60,334 nt of DNA from Rikenellaceae bacterium (GCA_900769145.1 CAAGFN010000054.1:1-60334); one strand, 5' to 3'. Positions 18,278 to 27,877 are shown, counted from the first letter of the stretch. The notes: generated by a model from the letters alone, not told the origin. A program made the numbers and translations.

Positions 18278-19831
18278 TCAGAATACTTTGCCGTTGCGCC
18301 AGTCTTTGTGCTTGCGGGTGTTGCGCTTGAGCGGAATCTCCATTCCTCCGGTATGCTCCAGCCAGTCGAAGAGATCCTTGTTGAGGTCCTTGATAATGTC
18401 CTGATACTTAGGGTCGTCAATTAGGTTGTGCAATTCATCCGGGTCGTTCTTGATGTCATAGAACTCATTGGTGTCCCAGATTCCGTGGTAATGGATGTAC
18501 TTGTAGTCGTCGGTGCGCACGCCGAACATCGTAGGGGTTTGCGGGAATGAATATTCCCAATAGTATTCGTAATAGATTCTGTGCCTCCAGTCATCCGGAG
18601 CCTTTTCGCCCTTGAGCATCGGGAGGAATGAGTCTCCGCGCATCTGCGGCGCCTTGCTGAGTCCGCAGGCATCCATGACGGTCGGGGCAATGTCAATGTT
18701 CTGGACCATTTCCTCGATTACCGTGCCCGGGCTAATGATTTCAGGGCAATATGCGAGCATTGGCACCCTGACGGACGGCTCGTAGAAATTTCGCTTGTCA
18801 ATGAGGCCGTGCTCACCCCAGATAAAGCCGTTGTCACCCATATAAATGATGAGGGTATTCTTGTCCAATCCATTCGCCCTCAGATAGTTGAGCAGGTCGC
18901 CAATTGTCTTGTCCATACTGGTTATGCATTGGCAGTATTTCCTGGCTTCATCTTCGAAGTTCTTGCCATTGTAGCAATAGTCCACTCCGTGCCAGGATTC
19001 GCGCTGGTGCCTGACCCAGTCTGGCTTCCTGTCCTCTCCGTACCAGTCCCGGCCGGTCTTTGGCTTGCCGTCCTCGCCCTTGGAAGGAACGGTGCTCACG
19101 TCATAGAGCGGGTTGTTGAATGAGGCAGGATGCGGGAACTCTTCATTTTTATAGATTCCGTCGTATTCCTCCGAAGCGTCAAACGGCTCGTGGACATTCT
19201 TGTGCGATAGGTAAACGAAGAACGGCTTGTCCTTGTGGCTGTCAATGAAGTCGATGGCGTGCTCGGTAAGGAGTTCGGCGGAGTATTTGTCCTTCGGGAA
19301 TTCGGTCCACTCGCCATTGATGTTCAGGCGGCAATCGTAATATGTTCCCTGTCCGGAGAAGCCTTCCCATTGGTCAAAGCCAGGCTGTGGTTTTCCCTCC
19401 GTATTGCCCATGTGCCATTTCCCGAAGAATGCGGTGCTGTATCCGGCGGACTGGAGATATTCCGGGAAGAATATGAGGTTGTCCGGCATCGGGGCGAAGT
19501 TGTCCACCACTGTATGCTCGTGGGAGAAGAGGCCTGTCAATATAGATGCCCGGCTGGGTGATGATAACGACGTGGTAACGAACGCATTGCGGATGTGCGC
19601 TCCGTTCCGGGCCAGAAAGTCGAGGTTCGGCGTCTGGAGAAAAGGGACTTTTCCCATAAAGCCCATATAGTCGTAACGGTGGTCATCGCTGAGGATGAAA
19701 ATCACGTTGCGGGGTTTCTCTCCGTTGCTCCCGGCGACTCTGGACTCTTCTTTGGGTGCGGAGCAGGAAACCACTGCCCCGATGGCCGGCAGCAGGGTCA
19801 ATGTAGTCGTGATAGGTCTTGAAGTTTTCAT
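18278..19831 (-). CDS. Ser-type sulfatase lipoprotein (PUL2)
   Basis: This 517-residue protein has lipobox GAVVSC (Cys23) and the S1 sulfatase fold: metal ligands in ILSDDHRYDYMG and the maturation motif SSPSR (Ser90-Arg94) followed by ASILTG, plus late metal ligands in YMGDNGFIWGEHG. Ser at position 90 means that formylglycine must be made by the anaerobic radical-SAM maturase (anSME), not seen in this window. The C terminus (MEIPLKRN) resembles Bacteroidales sulfatases acting on host or marine glycans, but I cannot fix the subfamily. It is the third gene after susC-susD, with a 99-base gap holding a hairpin. It converges on the SusR-like gene with a 24-base gap. Confidence 0.92.
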   Translation of the reverse strand: MKTSRPITTTLTLLPAIGAVVSCSAPKEESRVAGSNGEKPRNVIFILSDDHRYDYMGFMGKVPFLQTPNLDFLARNGAHIRNAFVTTSLSSPSRASILTGLFSHEHTVVDNFAPMPDNLIFFPEYLQSAGYSTAFFGKWHMGNTEGKPQPGFDQWEGFSGQGTYYDCRLNINGEWTEFPKDKYSAELLTEHAIDFIDSHKDKPFFVYLSHKNVHEPFDASEEYDGIYKNEEFPHPASFNNPLYDVSTVPSKGEDGKPKTGRDWYGEDRKPDWVRHQRESWHGVDYCYNGKNFEDEARKYCQCITSMDKTIGDLLNYLRANGLDKNTLIIYMGDNGFIWGEHGLIDKRNFYEPSVRVPMLAYCPEIISPGTVIEEMVQNIDIAPTVMDACGLSKAPQMRGDSFLPMLKGEKAPDDWRHRIYYEYYWEYSFPQTPTMFGVRTDDYKYIHYHGIWDTNEFYDIKNDPDELHNLIDDPKYQDIIKDLNKDLFDWLEHTGGMEIPLKRNTRKHKDWRNGKVF

Positions 19832-19887
19832 TATGACTAATTATTAATCGTGGTGCTATGGACCCGGGGATCATTGGACAAAAGAAT

Positions 19888-19916
19888 GGCGGCTGACCAA
19901 AAATGGGTCGGCCTCC
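19888..19916 (-). terminator. Intercistronic hairpin between susD and the sulfatase
   Basis: GGCGGCTGACC (19888-19898) pairs with GGTCGGCCTCC (19906-19916), an 11-base stem with one mismatch and one G-T pair. On the minus strand it is followed by ATTCTTTTG. It lies between the susD stop and the sulfatase start, so it could lower sulfatase expression or mark a processed mRNA end. The T-tract is broken, so it is not a strong terminator. Confidence 0.4.
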
Positions 19917-19930
19917 ATCTGCTAATACAT

Positions 19931-21706
19931 TCAGTATGACAGTCCGTCGTCCCAGCCGGGATTCTGAGTCAGGGCACCCTTGGTCAGCACTCTGTCGTTG
20001 GTAGGAATCGGGTAGAGATAGTCCCGGTCCTCGTCGAAAGCTCTTAGGACGGACTTGTGGGCTACGATGAAGCCGTCATCGCCGTTGGAGAGAAAAATCT
20101 GCTCGCCGATCTTGTAAGGAGTTACGCCCGGGATATCCGGCTTTACATCCTTGTAAACCACGAAGTCCACTATTCCGTTCCCATCCATGTCATAGCTCCC
20201 TTCTCCCGGAACGTATGGTCCGTAGAAAGGTTCAGCCAGAAGTCGTCCCTCACGCCATCTGCACAGGTCATAGTAGCGGAGGCCCTCGCAGACCATCTCG
20301 GTCGCACGCTCCCTGCGTATTTCCAGGATTACGCCCTTGTTGTTTCCTGTGACATTCTTGTAACCGAATTCATCGGAAGTCAGGAACGGATCCGGAGTCG
20401 CATTGGCGGCAGCCATATCAATGTGAGGCATCTTGACCCGGTCGCGGATTAGATTTACGGAGTTGTTCAAGTCTGTCTGGGTCAGTTGTCCGAGTTCCGC
20501 CTTTGCCTCGGCGAAGTTCAGATATACTTCAGCGAGCCTGAAAATAGGCATATCGTTGGATGAGGACTGGGCTCTTGCGGTGACAGGTCCATTGACATAT
20601 TTGAGGAGTGGATAGCCGGTGACAGTGCAGGACTTGTCAAACTCGGCAGGATTTCCGTCAGCATAGGTTCCGCTTTGGGTCAGGATGGTCTGGGCAAGAC
20701 GCGGATCCCTGTTTGCAACTTCCTCCCTGAATTCGACAGTCTTCCAATCCGGGTTGTCCGTGAACCGGCTTCCATCGGCCATCAGGTAGGATGCGACCAG
20801 GGCTTTTGTGAAGCCTGCCGCTCCTCCGGATGAAATTAGTGCGAATGCGTCCACAAGATGCTTGAAATTACCTCCTCCATAGATTCTTGCGAAGATGTAT
20901 TCCTTGTTCTTCGCATCAATCTCAACATCCCTGAACATCGTCAGGTAAGGAGTTTCGCCTTCCTTGTATAGGGCATAATTACCGGAATTCATCAGTTCCT
21001 CGGAGGCAGAAACGCATTCGCCCAGAATCTTGTCGTAAGGTAGATTGCCCTTGTTGAAAGTATGTCCTGCGTGGTATTTCCTGAATGTGCCCTCGAAAAG
21101 GCAGGCGCGAGACTTGAGAGCAAGAGCTGTGTATTTGTTGACCTTGAATACGGACGAGGTCCCGGGGAGCAGTTCAATGGCCTTGTCAAGGTCGGCGAGA
21201 ATATGGTCGAAAACCATTTCCCGGGAATCTCTCGGCTTGCGCAGAGCCTCCTTGTCCGCGGCATCGATAGTATTGTCGTATATCGGGACATCGCCGAAAC
21301 GCTTGAGCTTGTCGAAATAGAACCAGGCTCTCCAGAAATAAGCCACGCCATCGTAATGGTTGCGGGCGGACTCATCGCTGCATTTGCCGGAGTTCTGAAG
21401 GTAGTAGTTGATATGACGGAGATTTTCCCATTCCCATTCGCCTCCGCTCGCCGGCACCTGACGGGTGACTCCGAGAATAAGGGCAGAAGGTGTATTGCCG
21501 GTGATAATCATATTGGACGGCTCGTTGTATAAATCCTCTCCGCCAGGTTCCATCAGGTAGAACTGATTGGTGTAGAGTTCCAGCTCCGACTCGGAATGGA
21601 AGAATGTGTCGGGGCTGATCGCATCTTTTGGCACTTCGTTGAGGTCGCAGGACCAGACTAAGGCCCCGACTGCGGAAATCAATGACAATATATATGTTTT
21701 ACGCAT
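19931..21706 (-). CDS. SusD/RagB-type glycan-binding lipoprotein (PUL2)
   Basis: The start is ATG 21706; an upstream in-frame TTG adds only two residues. The 591-residue protein opens with a lipoprotein signal ending LVWSC (Cys20) and then SusD features: PKDAISPDTFFHSESELELYTNQF, the YFWRAWFYFDKLKRFGDVP helix pair, FRLAEVYLNFAEAKAELGQ and a C-terminal RRERATEMVCEGLRYYDLCRW. It lies 11 bases after its SusC partner. It is longer than the PUL1 SusD and only distantly similar, so the two loci probably bind different glycans. Confidence 0.95.
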   Translation of the reverse strand: MRKTYILSLISAVGALVWSCDLNEVPKDAISPDTFFHSESELELYTNQFYLMEPGGEDLYNEPSNMIITGNTPSALILGVTRQVPASGGEWEWENLRHINYYLQNSGKCSDESARNHYDGVAYFWRAWFYFDKLKRFGDVPIYDNTIDAADKEALRKPRDSREMVFDHILADLDKAIELLPGTSSVFKVNKYTALALKSRACLFEGTFRKYHAGHTFNKGNLPYDKILGECVSASEELMNSGNYALYKEGETPYLTMFRDVEIDAKNKEYIFARIYGGGNFKHLVDAFALISSGGAAGFTKALVASYLMADGSRFTDNPDWKTVEFREEVANRDPRLAQTILTQSGTYADGNPAEFDKSCTVTGYPLLKYVNGPVTARAQSSSNDMPIFRLAEVYLNFAEAKAELGQLTQTDLNNSVNLIRDRVKMPHIDMAAANATPDPFLTSDEFGYKNVTGNNKGVILEIRRERATEMVCEGLRYYDLCRWREGRLLAEPFYGPYVPGEGSYDMDGNGIVDFVVYKDVKPDIPGVTPYKIGEQIFLSNGDDGFIVAHKSVLRAFDEDRDYLYPIPTNDRVLTKGALTQNPGWDDGLSY

Positions 21707-21717
21707 AATCAAAATAG

Positions 21718-24700
21718 TTAGAATGTAAGGTCAATGCCGAATGAGAATGTCCTGGCGATATTGTATCCGTCACCTGAAGAAAGATGGGAGGTTGATGAGA
21801 AGATGGCGTCAGGATCCTGATACTTGCAATGCTTCTTGAGCGGAGACCAGTAGGCGAGGTTCTCCCCGGCGAAGTAAAGCCTGATCTTCTGGATATGTTT
21901 TCTCAATACTGGAATACTGTAGCCTACGGAGAGGCTCTTCAGCCTGAGATAGGACACTTTCTGGATGTATCTGTCATTCGGTGTTGTCAATGTGTTCTTG
22001 CCATCGTAGGCCTGATATCCGCGTGGGAAAGGAAAATATGCGTCAGGGTTGTCCTCGCTCCAGATCTGGTCTATGAGCTGCTGGCTGAGGAATGTATTGT
22101 GCGGACGGCAGTACGGCCCCCAGAATACATTGCTGAAACCGGTTGCACCCGGGTACCAGTCTCTCTTTCCAATGCCTTGGAAGAGGATAGAGAAGTCTAT
22201 TCCGTTCCAACTAAGGTCACCTCCGAAGGTGTAGGAGAATCTTGGAGTAGAATTGCCGATGATCTTCATGTCACCAGGCTCGTCCACTGTGTTCTTGCCG
22301 ATGGATATCTTACCGTTACCGTCGGTGTCCAGATATTTGACATCACCTGCGTGAAGACCCTTACGGGTAGAAGTTCCGTCAATGAGTTTGGTGAGATAGC
22401 TGCAGTCAACTGTCTGGGCATAGTTGCTGGCCTCCTCGTCTGTCCTGAACAGGCCTCCAACACTGAATCCCCAGATTTCCCCAAGTTTCTCACCGACATA
22501 GTGGTCGGAGATAAGACGGGTGTCATTGTCGTATCTGGTCACCTCTGTCTGATAGTCTCCGAGAGTTCCTCTGATTCCGTAGGCGAGAGTGTGTCTGCCT
22601 ACATTCTTCACGTCACGCCACCCTATGCTGATTTCCCAGCCTTTGGTGCGCATGTCCGCCGCATTTGTCTTAGGCTCTGCCGCACCATAGACGTTTGGTA
22701 GTGAGGCACCCGGCATCATCATGTTCTTCGTATCGCGGATATACCAGTCTCCCGTGACGGAGAGCCTGTTGTCGAAGAAATTGAGGTCGGCTCCGATATC
22801 GTACGTGGTGACTGTCTCCCAGGTGAGTGAACTTGACACAGGATCATCCTCGCGTGCGTATGAGAGCTTGTCTCCGGCATTGAATGTGAAACTTCCGTCC
22901 GTCTGGCTCGTGTTGATAGTCTGAACGAAGAGGTAATCTGAAACTTGCTGGTTTCCAAGGCTTCCTACAGAGAAGCGGAGTTTGGCATTGCTCCACCAGT
23001 GGCGTATCGGTTTCCAGAAATTCTCCTCGCTCATTCTCCATCCCAGCGAGCCGGAAGGGAAGAATCCCCACCTGTTCTCCTTGAGGAAGCGGGAAGAGCC
23101 GTCGGCGCGTCCCGAGAGCTCGAACAGATATCTGCCCTTGTAGTCATAGTTGATTCGTCCGAAGACTCCGAGAGTCTGATACCTGGACTGTCCGCCTTTT
23201 ACGGTGTAGGTCTGGCCGGCGGTGACATTGAAGTCGTTGAGGTCCTCGGAGAGACATCCGTCAGTGGTGACATCGTTTTTCCTGTAGTATCTGGTGTCAT
23301 ATTGCACACCCGCCATTACCTTGAAGTTATGTGCTCCGCTCCAGGTATGGGAATAATCCGCATAGGCCTCTGCCGTATGTTTGTACTGGGACATATTGGT
23401 CTCTTCAAGGGTGTTCAGGAAGTTCTTCGTGGTAGCCCAGGAGGTGATTCCTTCGGTGGTGGAATAAGGAGCATTGGTGGATCTGTACTGTCCGAATGAA
23501 TGGTAGTAGCTGTATGCATGGTTGAGGTGCAGCATCAAGCCCCTGACAATGTCAATCTCCAGTTCGTTCTTGATGGTAGTTTCATTCACGCTCTCGGTAT
23601 TGGTCGCCTTGTTGTATGTCAGCATCAGGCTCTGGTCACCGCAGACTGATGCTTTCTGGTTGGTCACGAGGGTGTTGTTGAGGATTGAACCGTCCGGATG
23701 AACAGGGACGAAAAGAGGAGAGCCTCCGAAAGTCACGTACCAGAAGGTCTTCTGGTAGTTCTTCAGGCCCGGCCATGTCATCTTGCTGTTGAAATATCCC
23801 ACGTTGGTCCTGAGCCTGGCCCATTTGGCAAGGTTGAAGTCGAATTTGCCCCTGACGCTGTAACTGGTATAAGGGTCGTTCTGTATGCGGAACATTCCCT
23901 GCGTATTATAGACTCTTCCGCTGATGTAGTACTTGACTTTGTCATTGCCTCCAGTGATGGAAACATTATGCTCCTGCTGTGTGCGGGTTCTTTTGAAGAA
24001 ATAGCCGTACCAGTCGAAGTTGCCGTAATATTTGAAATTTCCCTTGCTGTCGGTCACGACCCACGGACGCTCCGGATTCTCAGTCTTGTCATTTCTCCTG
24101 GCCTCTATTTCCTTCCAGTCGTCCTCATTATATTTCAAGTAGGTCTTGGCATTCTGGGAGTAATAGAAGAACTGGTCTACTACCTTTCCCCATTCGTAAC
24201 CATTTGTAATCCAGTCGGTAGGAGTGGTGTTGTCCTGAAGAGCGAAGCGTCCGTTGTAGTTCACCCTGACTTTTGAGTCGGCTCCTCCCTTGGTCGAGAT
24301 GAGCACGACACCGGCGGAAGCCTTCGCTCCATAGACTGATGCGGATGCCGCATCCTTCAGGATTGAAATGGATTCAATGTCGTTTGGATTAAGACGGTTG
24401 AGAGAACTTTCCACTCCATCGACGAGAATGAGTGGGGTGCCACCGTTCAATGAAGCTACACCACGGATGTCAATGGAATATCCTGAGTCCGCCCTTCCGC
24501 TGTTGAGGGCAATGTTCATGGAAGGGTCAAGTCCCTGCAATGCCTGGGCGGCAGACGAAACCGGTCTGCCATTGATCTCTTCTTTGCCTACGACTCCCAC
24601 CGCACCGGTCAGGTTGACCTTTTTCTGGGTGGCGAAACCGACGACTACAGTCTCGTTCAGTAGAGTCGAGTTCTCTTCCAGGCTGACATTGATTTCGTCA

Positions 24701-25041
24701 GTGCTGCCAACTTCGACAAGAAGATCGGTGTAGCCGACGTAAGAGAATTTCAATGTGTTTCCGGCGTAGGCATCAATTGTGAATTTTCCGTCAATGTCCG
24801 TGATGGTACCTTGCCCCGTTTTCTGGTTGAGAACGGATACTCCGATGAGGGGCTGTCCGTCATTCCGGCTTACGACGCTGCCGGTGATTTTCCTCGCCTT
24901 GGCATCTTGTGCCTGAGGATTCACAAACTTTGAACCCGGTATCGCGGCGTATGAAGTGGAACTGCACAATGCGCATAGCATCATTCCAGACAACATAAGC
25001 TTCCGAAGACGGGCCCATTTGGATAAAGTTTTAGTGTCCAT
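21718..25041 (-). CDS. SusC/RagA-type TonB-dependent outer-membrane receptor (PUL2)
   Basis: I choose ATG 25041 (1107 residues) rather than the in-frame start at 25110, because the longer form would run through the promoter (25080-25110). The protein has a signal peptide (SGMMLCALCSSTSYA), a carboxypeptidase-like domain (ITGSVVSRNDGQPLIGVSV), a segment LNETVVVGFATQKKVNLTGA that begins the plug, DIESISILKDAASASVYGAK, and a full barrel ending SFGIDLTF. It is a TonB-driven importer paired with the SusD gene 11 bases downstream. The sulfatases on both sides point to a sulfated substrate, but this is context only. Confidence 0.96.
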   Translation of the reverse strand: MDTKTLSKWARLRKLMLSGMMLCALCSSTSYAAIPGSKFVNPQAQDAKARKITGSVVSRNDGQPLIGVSVLNQKTGQGTITDIDGKFTIDAYAGNTLKFSYVGYTDLLVEVGSTDEINVSLEENSTLLNETVVVGFATQKKVNLTGAVGVVGKEEINGRPVSSAAQALQGLDPSMNIALNSGRADSGYSIDIRGVASLNGGTPLILVDGVESSLNRLNPNDIESISILKDAASASVYGAKASAGVVLISTKGGADSKVRVNYNGRFALQDNTTPTDWITNGYEWGKVVDQFFYYSQNAKTYLKYNEDDWKEIEARRNDKTENPERPWVVTDSKGNFKYYGNFDWYGYFFKRTRTQQEHNVSITGGNDKVKYYISGRVYNTQGMFRIQNDPYTSYSVRGKFDFNLAKWARLRTNVGYFNSKMTWPGLKNYQKTFWYVTFGGSPLFVPVHPDGSILNNTLVTNQKASVCGDQSLMLTYNKATNTESVNETTIKNELEIDIVRGLMLHLNHAYSYYHSFGQYRSTNAPYSTTEGITSWATTKNFLNTLEETNMSQYKHTAEAYADYSHTWSGAHNFKVMAGVQYDTRYYRKNDVTTDGCLSEDLNDFNVTAGQTYTVKGGQSRYQTLGVFGRINYDYKGRYLFELSGRADGSSRFLKENRWGFFPSGSLGWRMSEENFWKPIRHWWSNAKLRFSVGSLGNQQVSDYLFVQTINTSQTDGSFTFNAGDKLSYAREDDPVSSSLTWETVTTYDIGADLNFFDNRLSVTGDWYIRDTKNMMMPGASLPNVYGAAEPKTNAADMRTKGWEISIGWRDVKNVGRHTLAYGIRGTLGDYQTEVTRYDNDTRLISDHYVGEKLGEIWGFSVGGLFRTDEEASNYAQTVDCSYLTKLIDGTSTRKGLHAGDVKYLDTDGNGKISIGKNTVDEPGDMKIIGNSTPRFSYTFGGDLSWNGIDFSILFQGIGKRDWYPGATGFSNVFWGPYCRPHNTFLSQQLIDQIWSEDNPDAYFPFPRGYQAYDGKNTLTTPNDRYIQKVSYLRLKSLSVGYSIPVLRKHIQKIRLYFAGENLAYWSPLKKHCKYQDPDAIFSSTSHLSSGDGYNIARTFSFGIDLTF

Positions 25042-25079
25042 AATTAGTAAGTAGTGTAGTTTTACGCCATTGGCTAATG

Positions 25080-25110
25080 CAAATATCCTAATAAGGAAAG
25101 GCTTTTTCAA
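25080..25110 (-). promoter_or_regulatory. Promoter of the PUL2 susC operon
   Basis: On the minus strand TTG (25110-25108) is followed after 20 bases by GATATTTG (25087-25080), one base off the -7 consensus TAnnTTTG. Transcription would begin near 25073, leaving a leader of about 32 bases and deciding the susC start at 25041. Confidence 0.65.
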
Positions 25111-25121
25111 TTCCCTCCGGA

Positions 25122-25235
25122 CGGAATATAGATGGTCTGCGGAGCTCGCTTTTTGCTAAATGGGCGATTGGATGCGTAATTTGGGAGTTTGCCATGATTA
25201 ATGCCTTTGGAGAATGTATTGCGGCATATAGATGG
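25122..25235. repeat. Two direct copies of a 14-base motif, 100 bases apart, between divergent promoters
   Basis: CGG-N-ATATAGATGG occurs at 25122-25135 and again at 25222-25235, differing only at N. A second, weaker pair (GGGAGTTTTGC-like) lies near 25183 and 25234. The 414-base gap between PUL2 susC and the GDPD gene otherwise contains only the two promoters. The copies could be half-sites for a regulator of both units; no candidate regulator gene lies in PUL2. Confidence 0.4.
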
Positions 25236-25425
25236 GAGTTTTGCTATCAATAATCTGTTGAACCGTTGGCGGGGATAGAAGTATCACCTTAGGCATTGTT
25301 CCAAAACTTGATACCGGCGTTGAGGTCGTTTAGGTAAATTGCTGTTGCTCAATGATATTAGTTTTTAAGCGATGCGATGCATCTATATTGGCGGACGGGC
25401 GCTTCTTTTTGAATTGGTCAATAGT

Positions 25426-25433
25426 TATATTTG
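25426..25433 (+). promoter_or_regulatory. -7 promoter element for the GDPD-sulfatase unit
   Basis: TATATTTG matches TAnnTTTG exactly and lies 22 bases before the GDPD ATG at 25456. No good -33 lies at standard spacing. It argues against the longer in-frame start at 25372. Confidence 0.55.
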
Positions 25434-25455
25434 CAGTAACCATAAAGTTGTAACA

Positions 25456-26268
25456 ATGAAAACCAAATTTATCGCTTCTATTTCATTGGCTTTGCTGCTT
25501 TCCGCTTCACATGGTGCCGGGGCAGGCGAGCCGTTTCGTCTCCAGGCCCACAGGGGCTTGAGCAACCGTTACCCGGAGAATACCATTCTCGCATTTTCGG
25601 AGGCTGGGGACATCCGGGTTTACCGGGGAATGGAGACCGATGTCCAGATGACCTCGGACGGTGTGCTGGTCTGTATGCACGACCATACGCTTGACAGGAC
25701 TACGGACGGGACCGGGGCTGTATCGGACTACACGTTCGCTGAGTTGCAGGCACTCTGGATTGACGGCGGCTATGGCTGGGATGGTCAGTTCGCCCGGTCG
25801 TCCAGGATTCCGCGGTTCTCCGAATATCTGGAAATATGCCGCAGGACCGGGCTGATTCCATACGTGGAGTTGAAGAAACTTCAGGGAGACGGTGTCCGCA
25901 AGACTGTGGAAATGCTTGAGTCATACGACCTTCCGCAGGGCTATGTCATTACGTCATTTGACCTTGGATATCTCAGGGAAGCGGCTAAATATACCTCTGT
26001 TCCGCTCGAATATATGTGCAAGAAGTTTACGAAGGCGGAGGTTGATGCCTGCGCCGACCTGCCGAATGTCATTGTTCGGCCCAATGCCGTCCGTATTGAT
26101 GACGAACTGGTGGATTATTGCCGTTCCAAGGGCCTCAGGATGGAATGCTACGGCATTCCTGTCGGGGACAAGACTTTGGTCAAGAGGCTGAGGGCCTGGG
26201 GCATAGAGGGTGGAACCTGCAATGACTGGGAAGGCCTCGGAATGAAGAAAAGAGATTTCCGGTATTGA
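25456..26268 (+). CDS. Exported glycerophosphodiester phosphodiesterase family protein
   Basis: The 270-residue protein starts MKTKFIASISLALLLSASHGAGA, a signal peptide. It then shows the GDPD signature AHRGLSNRYPENT (catalytic His and Arg-Gly), the metal pair ETDVQMTSDG and catalytic CMHDHTLDRTTDGTG. GDPD enzymes hydrolyse glycerophosphodiesters to glycerol-3-phosphate and an alcohol. The WIDGGYGWDGQ and PYVELKK segments fit the family. It is divergent from PUL2 susC and 13 bases before a sulfatase, so it may trim phosphodiester decorations of the glycan or membrane lipid head groups. Confidence 0.92.
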   Translation: MKTKFIASISLALLLSASHGAGAGEPFRLQAHRGLSNRYPENTILAFSEAGDIRVYRGMETDVQMTSDGVLVCMHDHTLDRTTDGTGAVSDYTFAELQALWIDGGYGWDGQFARSSRIPRFSEYLEICRRTGLIPYVELKKLQGDGVRKTVEMLESYDLPQGYVITSFDLGYLREAAKYTSVPLEYMCKKFTKAEVDACADLPNVIVRPNAVRIDDELVDYCRSKGLRMECYGIPVGDKTLVKRLRAWGIEGGTCNDWEGLGMKKRDFRY

Positions 26269-26281
26269 AATAGACATTGAC

Positions 26282-27844
26282 ATGCGCGGAACTATCAGAA
26301 CCCTGGCCGGTATATCCGCATTGGCGGCGGCCGTTTCCTGCTCGGAGAAGAAGCAGGTACCGAACATTCTTTTCTGCATTGCCGACGATGCGACATTCGA
26401 GCATTGGGGCGCGATGGACTGCGACTGGGTCAGGACTCCGGCCTTCGACAGGGTAGCCTCCGAGGGAGTGCTGTACACCAATTGCTATACCCCGAATGCC
26501 AAGTCCGCCCCCTCCAGGGCCTGCATTCTCACCGGCAAGTACTCCTGGCAGCTCGGCGAGGCAGCAAACCATATCTGCAATTTCCCTGAGACCCAGAAGG
26601 TTTTTACAGAGGCTCTCAGCGAGGCCGGCTACTATGTCGGCTATACTACCAAGGGTTGGGGACCGGGCAATCCGGGGATGAAGGACGGCAAGAAGAGGTT
26701 GCTCACGGGCAAGGCATACGACAAGCGCAAGGCAGAGAAGCCTACACCTCAGATTAATGCCAGCGACTATGCTGCCAATTTCAATGATTTCCTTGACGAT
26801 GCGGGGGAGGGACCTTGGTTTTTCTGGTACGGTTCCCGGGAGCCGCACCGGGCATACGAGTACGGAAGCGGAATCAGCAAGGGCGGGAAGAGCACGGATA
26901 TGATAGACGAGGTGCCGGGATTCTGGCCTGACAATGATACTGTCCGTACGGATATGCTGGACTATGCCTACGAGATAGAGCATTTCGACGACCATCTCGG
27001 GAGAATGCTCAAGGAATTGGAGGACAGGGGCTTGCTGCACAATACCATAGTGATAGTCACGGCCGATAACGGGATGCCGTTCCCTCGGAGCAAGGGCAAC
27101 AATTATGAGTATTCCCATCATCTTCCGCTTGCTGTAATGTGGCCTGACGGACTCAGGAAGCCGGGCAGGGTGGAGAATGGCTTCGTCAGTTTCGTGGACA
27201 TTGCCCCGACATTGCTCGAAGCCGCAGGCGTGACTGGTTCCGGAATGGAGATGACTGGCCGAAGTTTCCTCGCCAACATCAGGGGACGGGACCGTTCCAC
27301 CGGCCGTGAGACATTGCTGTTCGGCAGGGAAAGGCACGACAATGGCCGCCCCGGCAATCAGGGTTATCCTATCCGCGGCATCCGCAGGGGAGACTGGCTG
27401 CTACTCTGGAATATGAAACCTTGGCTCTGGCCCGCCGGCAATCCCGGGACCGGCTATAGGGATATGGATAGTTCTCCGACCAAGTCGTTGGTTCTCAATA
27501 TGATGCGTGACGGTATCGACAGCTCCTTCTGGAAAATGTCAATGGGAATGAGGCCGGAGTATGAGCTCTACAATGTGACCGTTGACCCGTATTGCCTGAG
27601 CAATGTGGCCGGGGACAATGCTGACTTGGTAGCTGCCCTGAAGTCGGAACTGGTAGCGGCTCTCAAGTCGCAGGATGATCCCCGGATGGGCGATGACGGC
27701 GACATCTTCGACCGCTATCCTTTCGATGTCCCGACCAAGGCCAATGTTTACGAGGATCTGGTCTCCGGCAGGATGCCTGAGCCGTGGAAGAATTCCAACT
27801 GGGTCAAGCGTTCCGACTATCCCCGCACTCCAGGATCCTTGTAG
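26282..27844 (+). CDS. Ser-type sulfatase lipoprotein, N-sulfoglucosamine sulfohydrolase-like
   Basis: The 520-residue protein has lipobox AAVSC (Cys20), the metal motif CIADDATFEHWG and the maturation motif SAPSR (Ser75-Arg79) followed by ACILTGK, with late ligands in VTADNGMPFPRSKG. ADDATFEHWG and TKGWGPGNPG are, as I recall, typical of the heparan N-sulfatase-like branch of S1 sulfatases found in Bacteroidota. It needs anSME for formylglycine formation. It differs clearly from the sulfatase at 18278-19831, so the region carries two sulfatase specificities. It follows the GDPD gene by 13 bases, and the next gene converges. Confidence 0.9.
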   Translation: MRGTIRTLAGISALAAAVSCSEKKQVPNILFCIADDATFEHWGAMDCDWVRTPAFDRVASEGVLYTNCYTPNAKSAPSRACILTGKYSWQLGEAANHICNFPETQKVFTEALSEAGYYVGYTTKGWGPGNPGMKDGKKRLLTGKAYDKRKAEKPTPQINASDYAANFNDFLDDAGEGPWFFWYGSREPHRAYEYGSGISKGGKSTDMIDEVPGFWPDNDTVRTDMLDYAYEIEHFDDHLGRMLKELEDRGLLHNTIVIVTADNGMPFPRSKGNNYEYSHHLPLAVMWPDGLRKPGRVENGFVSFVDIAPTLLEAAGVTGSGMEMTGRSFLANIRGRDRSTGRETLLFGRERHDNGRPGNQGYPIRGIRRGDWLLLWNMKPWLWPAGNPGTGYRDMDSSPTKSLVLNMMRDGIDSSFWKMSMGMRPEYELYNVTVDPYCLSNVAGDNADLVAALKSELVAALKSQDDPRMGDDGDIFDRYPFDVPTKANVYEDLVSGRMPEPWKNSNWVKRSDYPRTPGSL

Positions 27845-27877
27845 TCTCAAACTGATTTTTCGCACAAAAATTGCCAC

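Noticed and set aside
21829..22701. A 290-codon plus-strand frame opposite PUL2 susC.
   Set aside because: It is antisense to a full SusC gene and shows no recognisable domain.
26180..27337. A 385-codon open frame on the minus strand across the GDPD/sulfatase genes.
   Set aside because: It is antisense to a sulfatase with all active-site motifs; the open frame is a by-product of codon bias.
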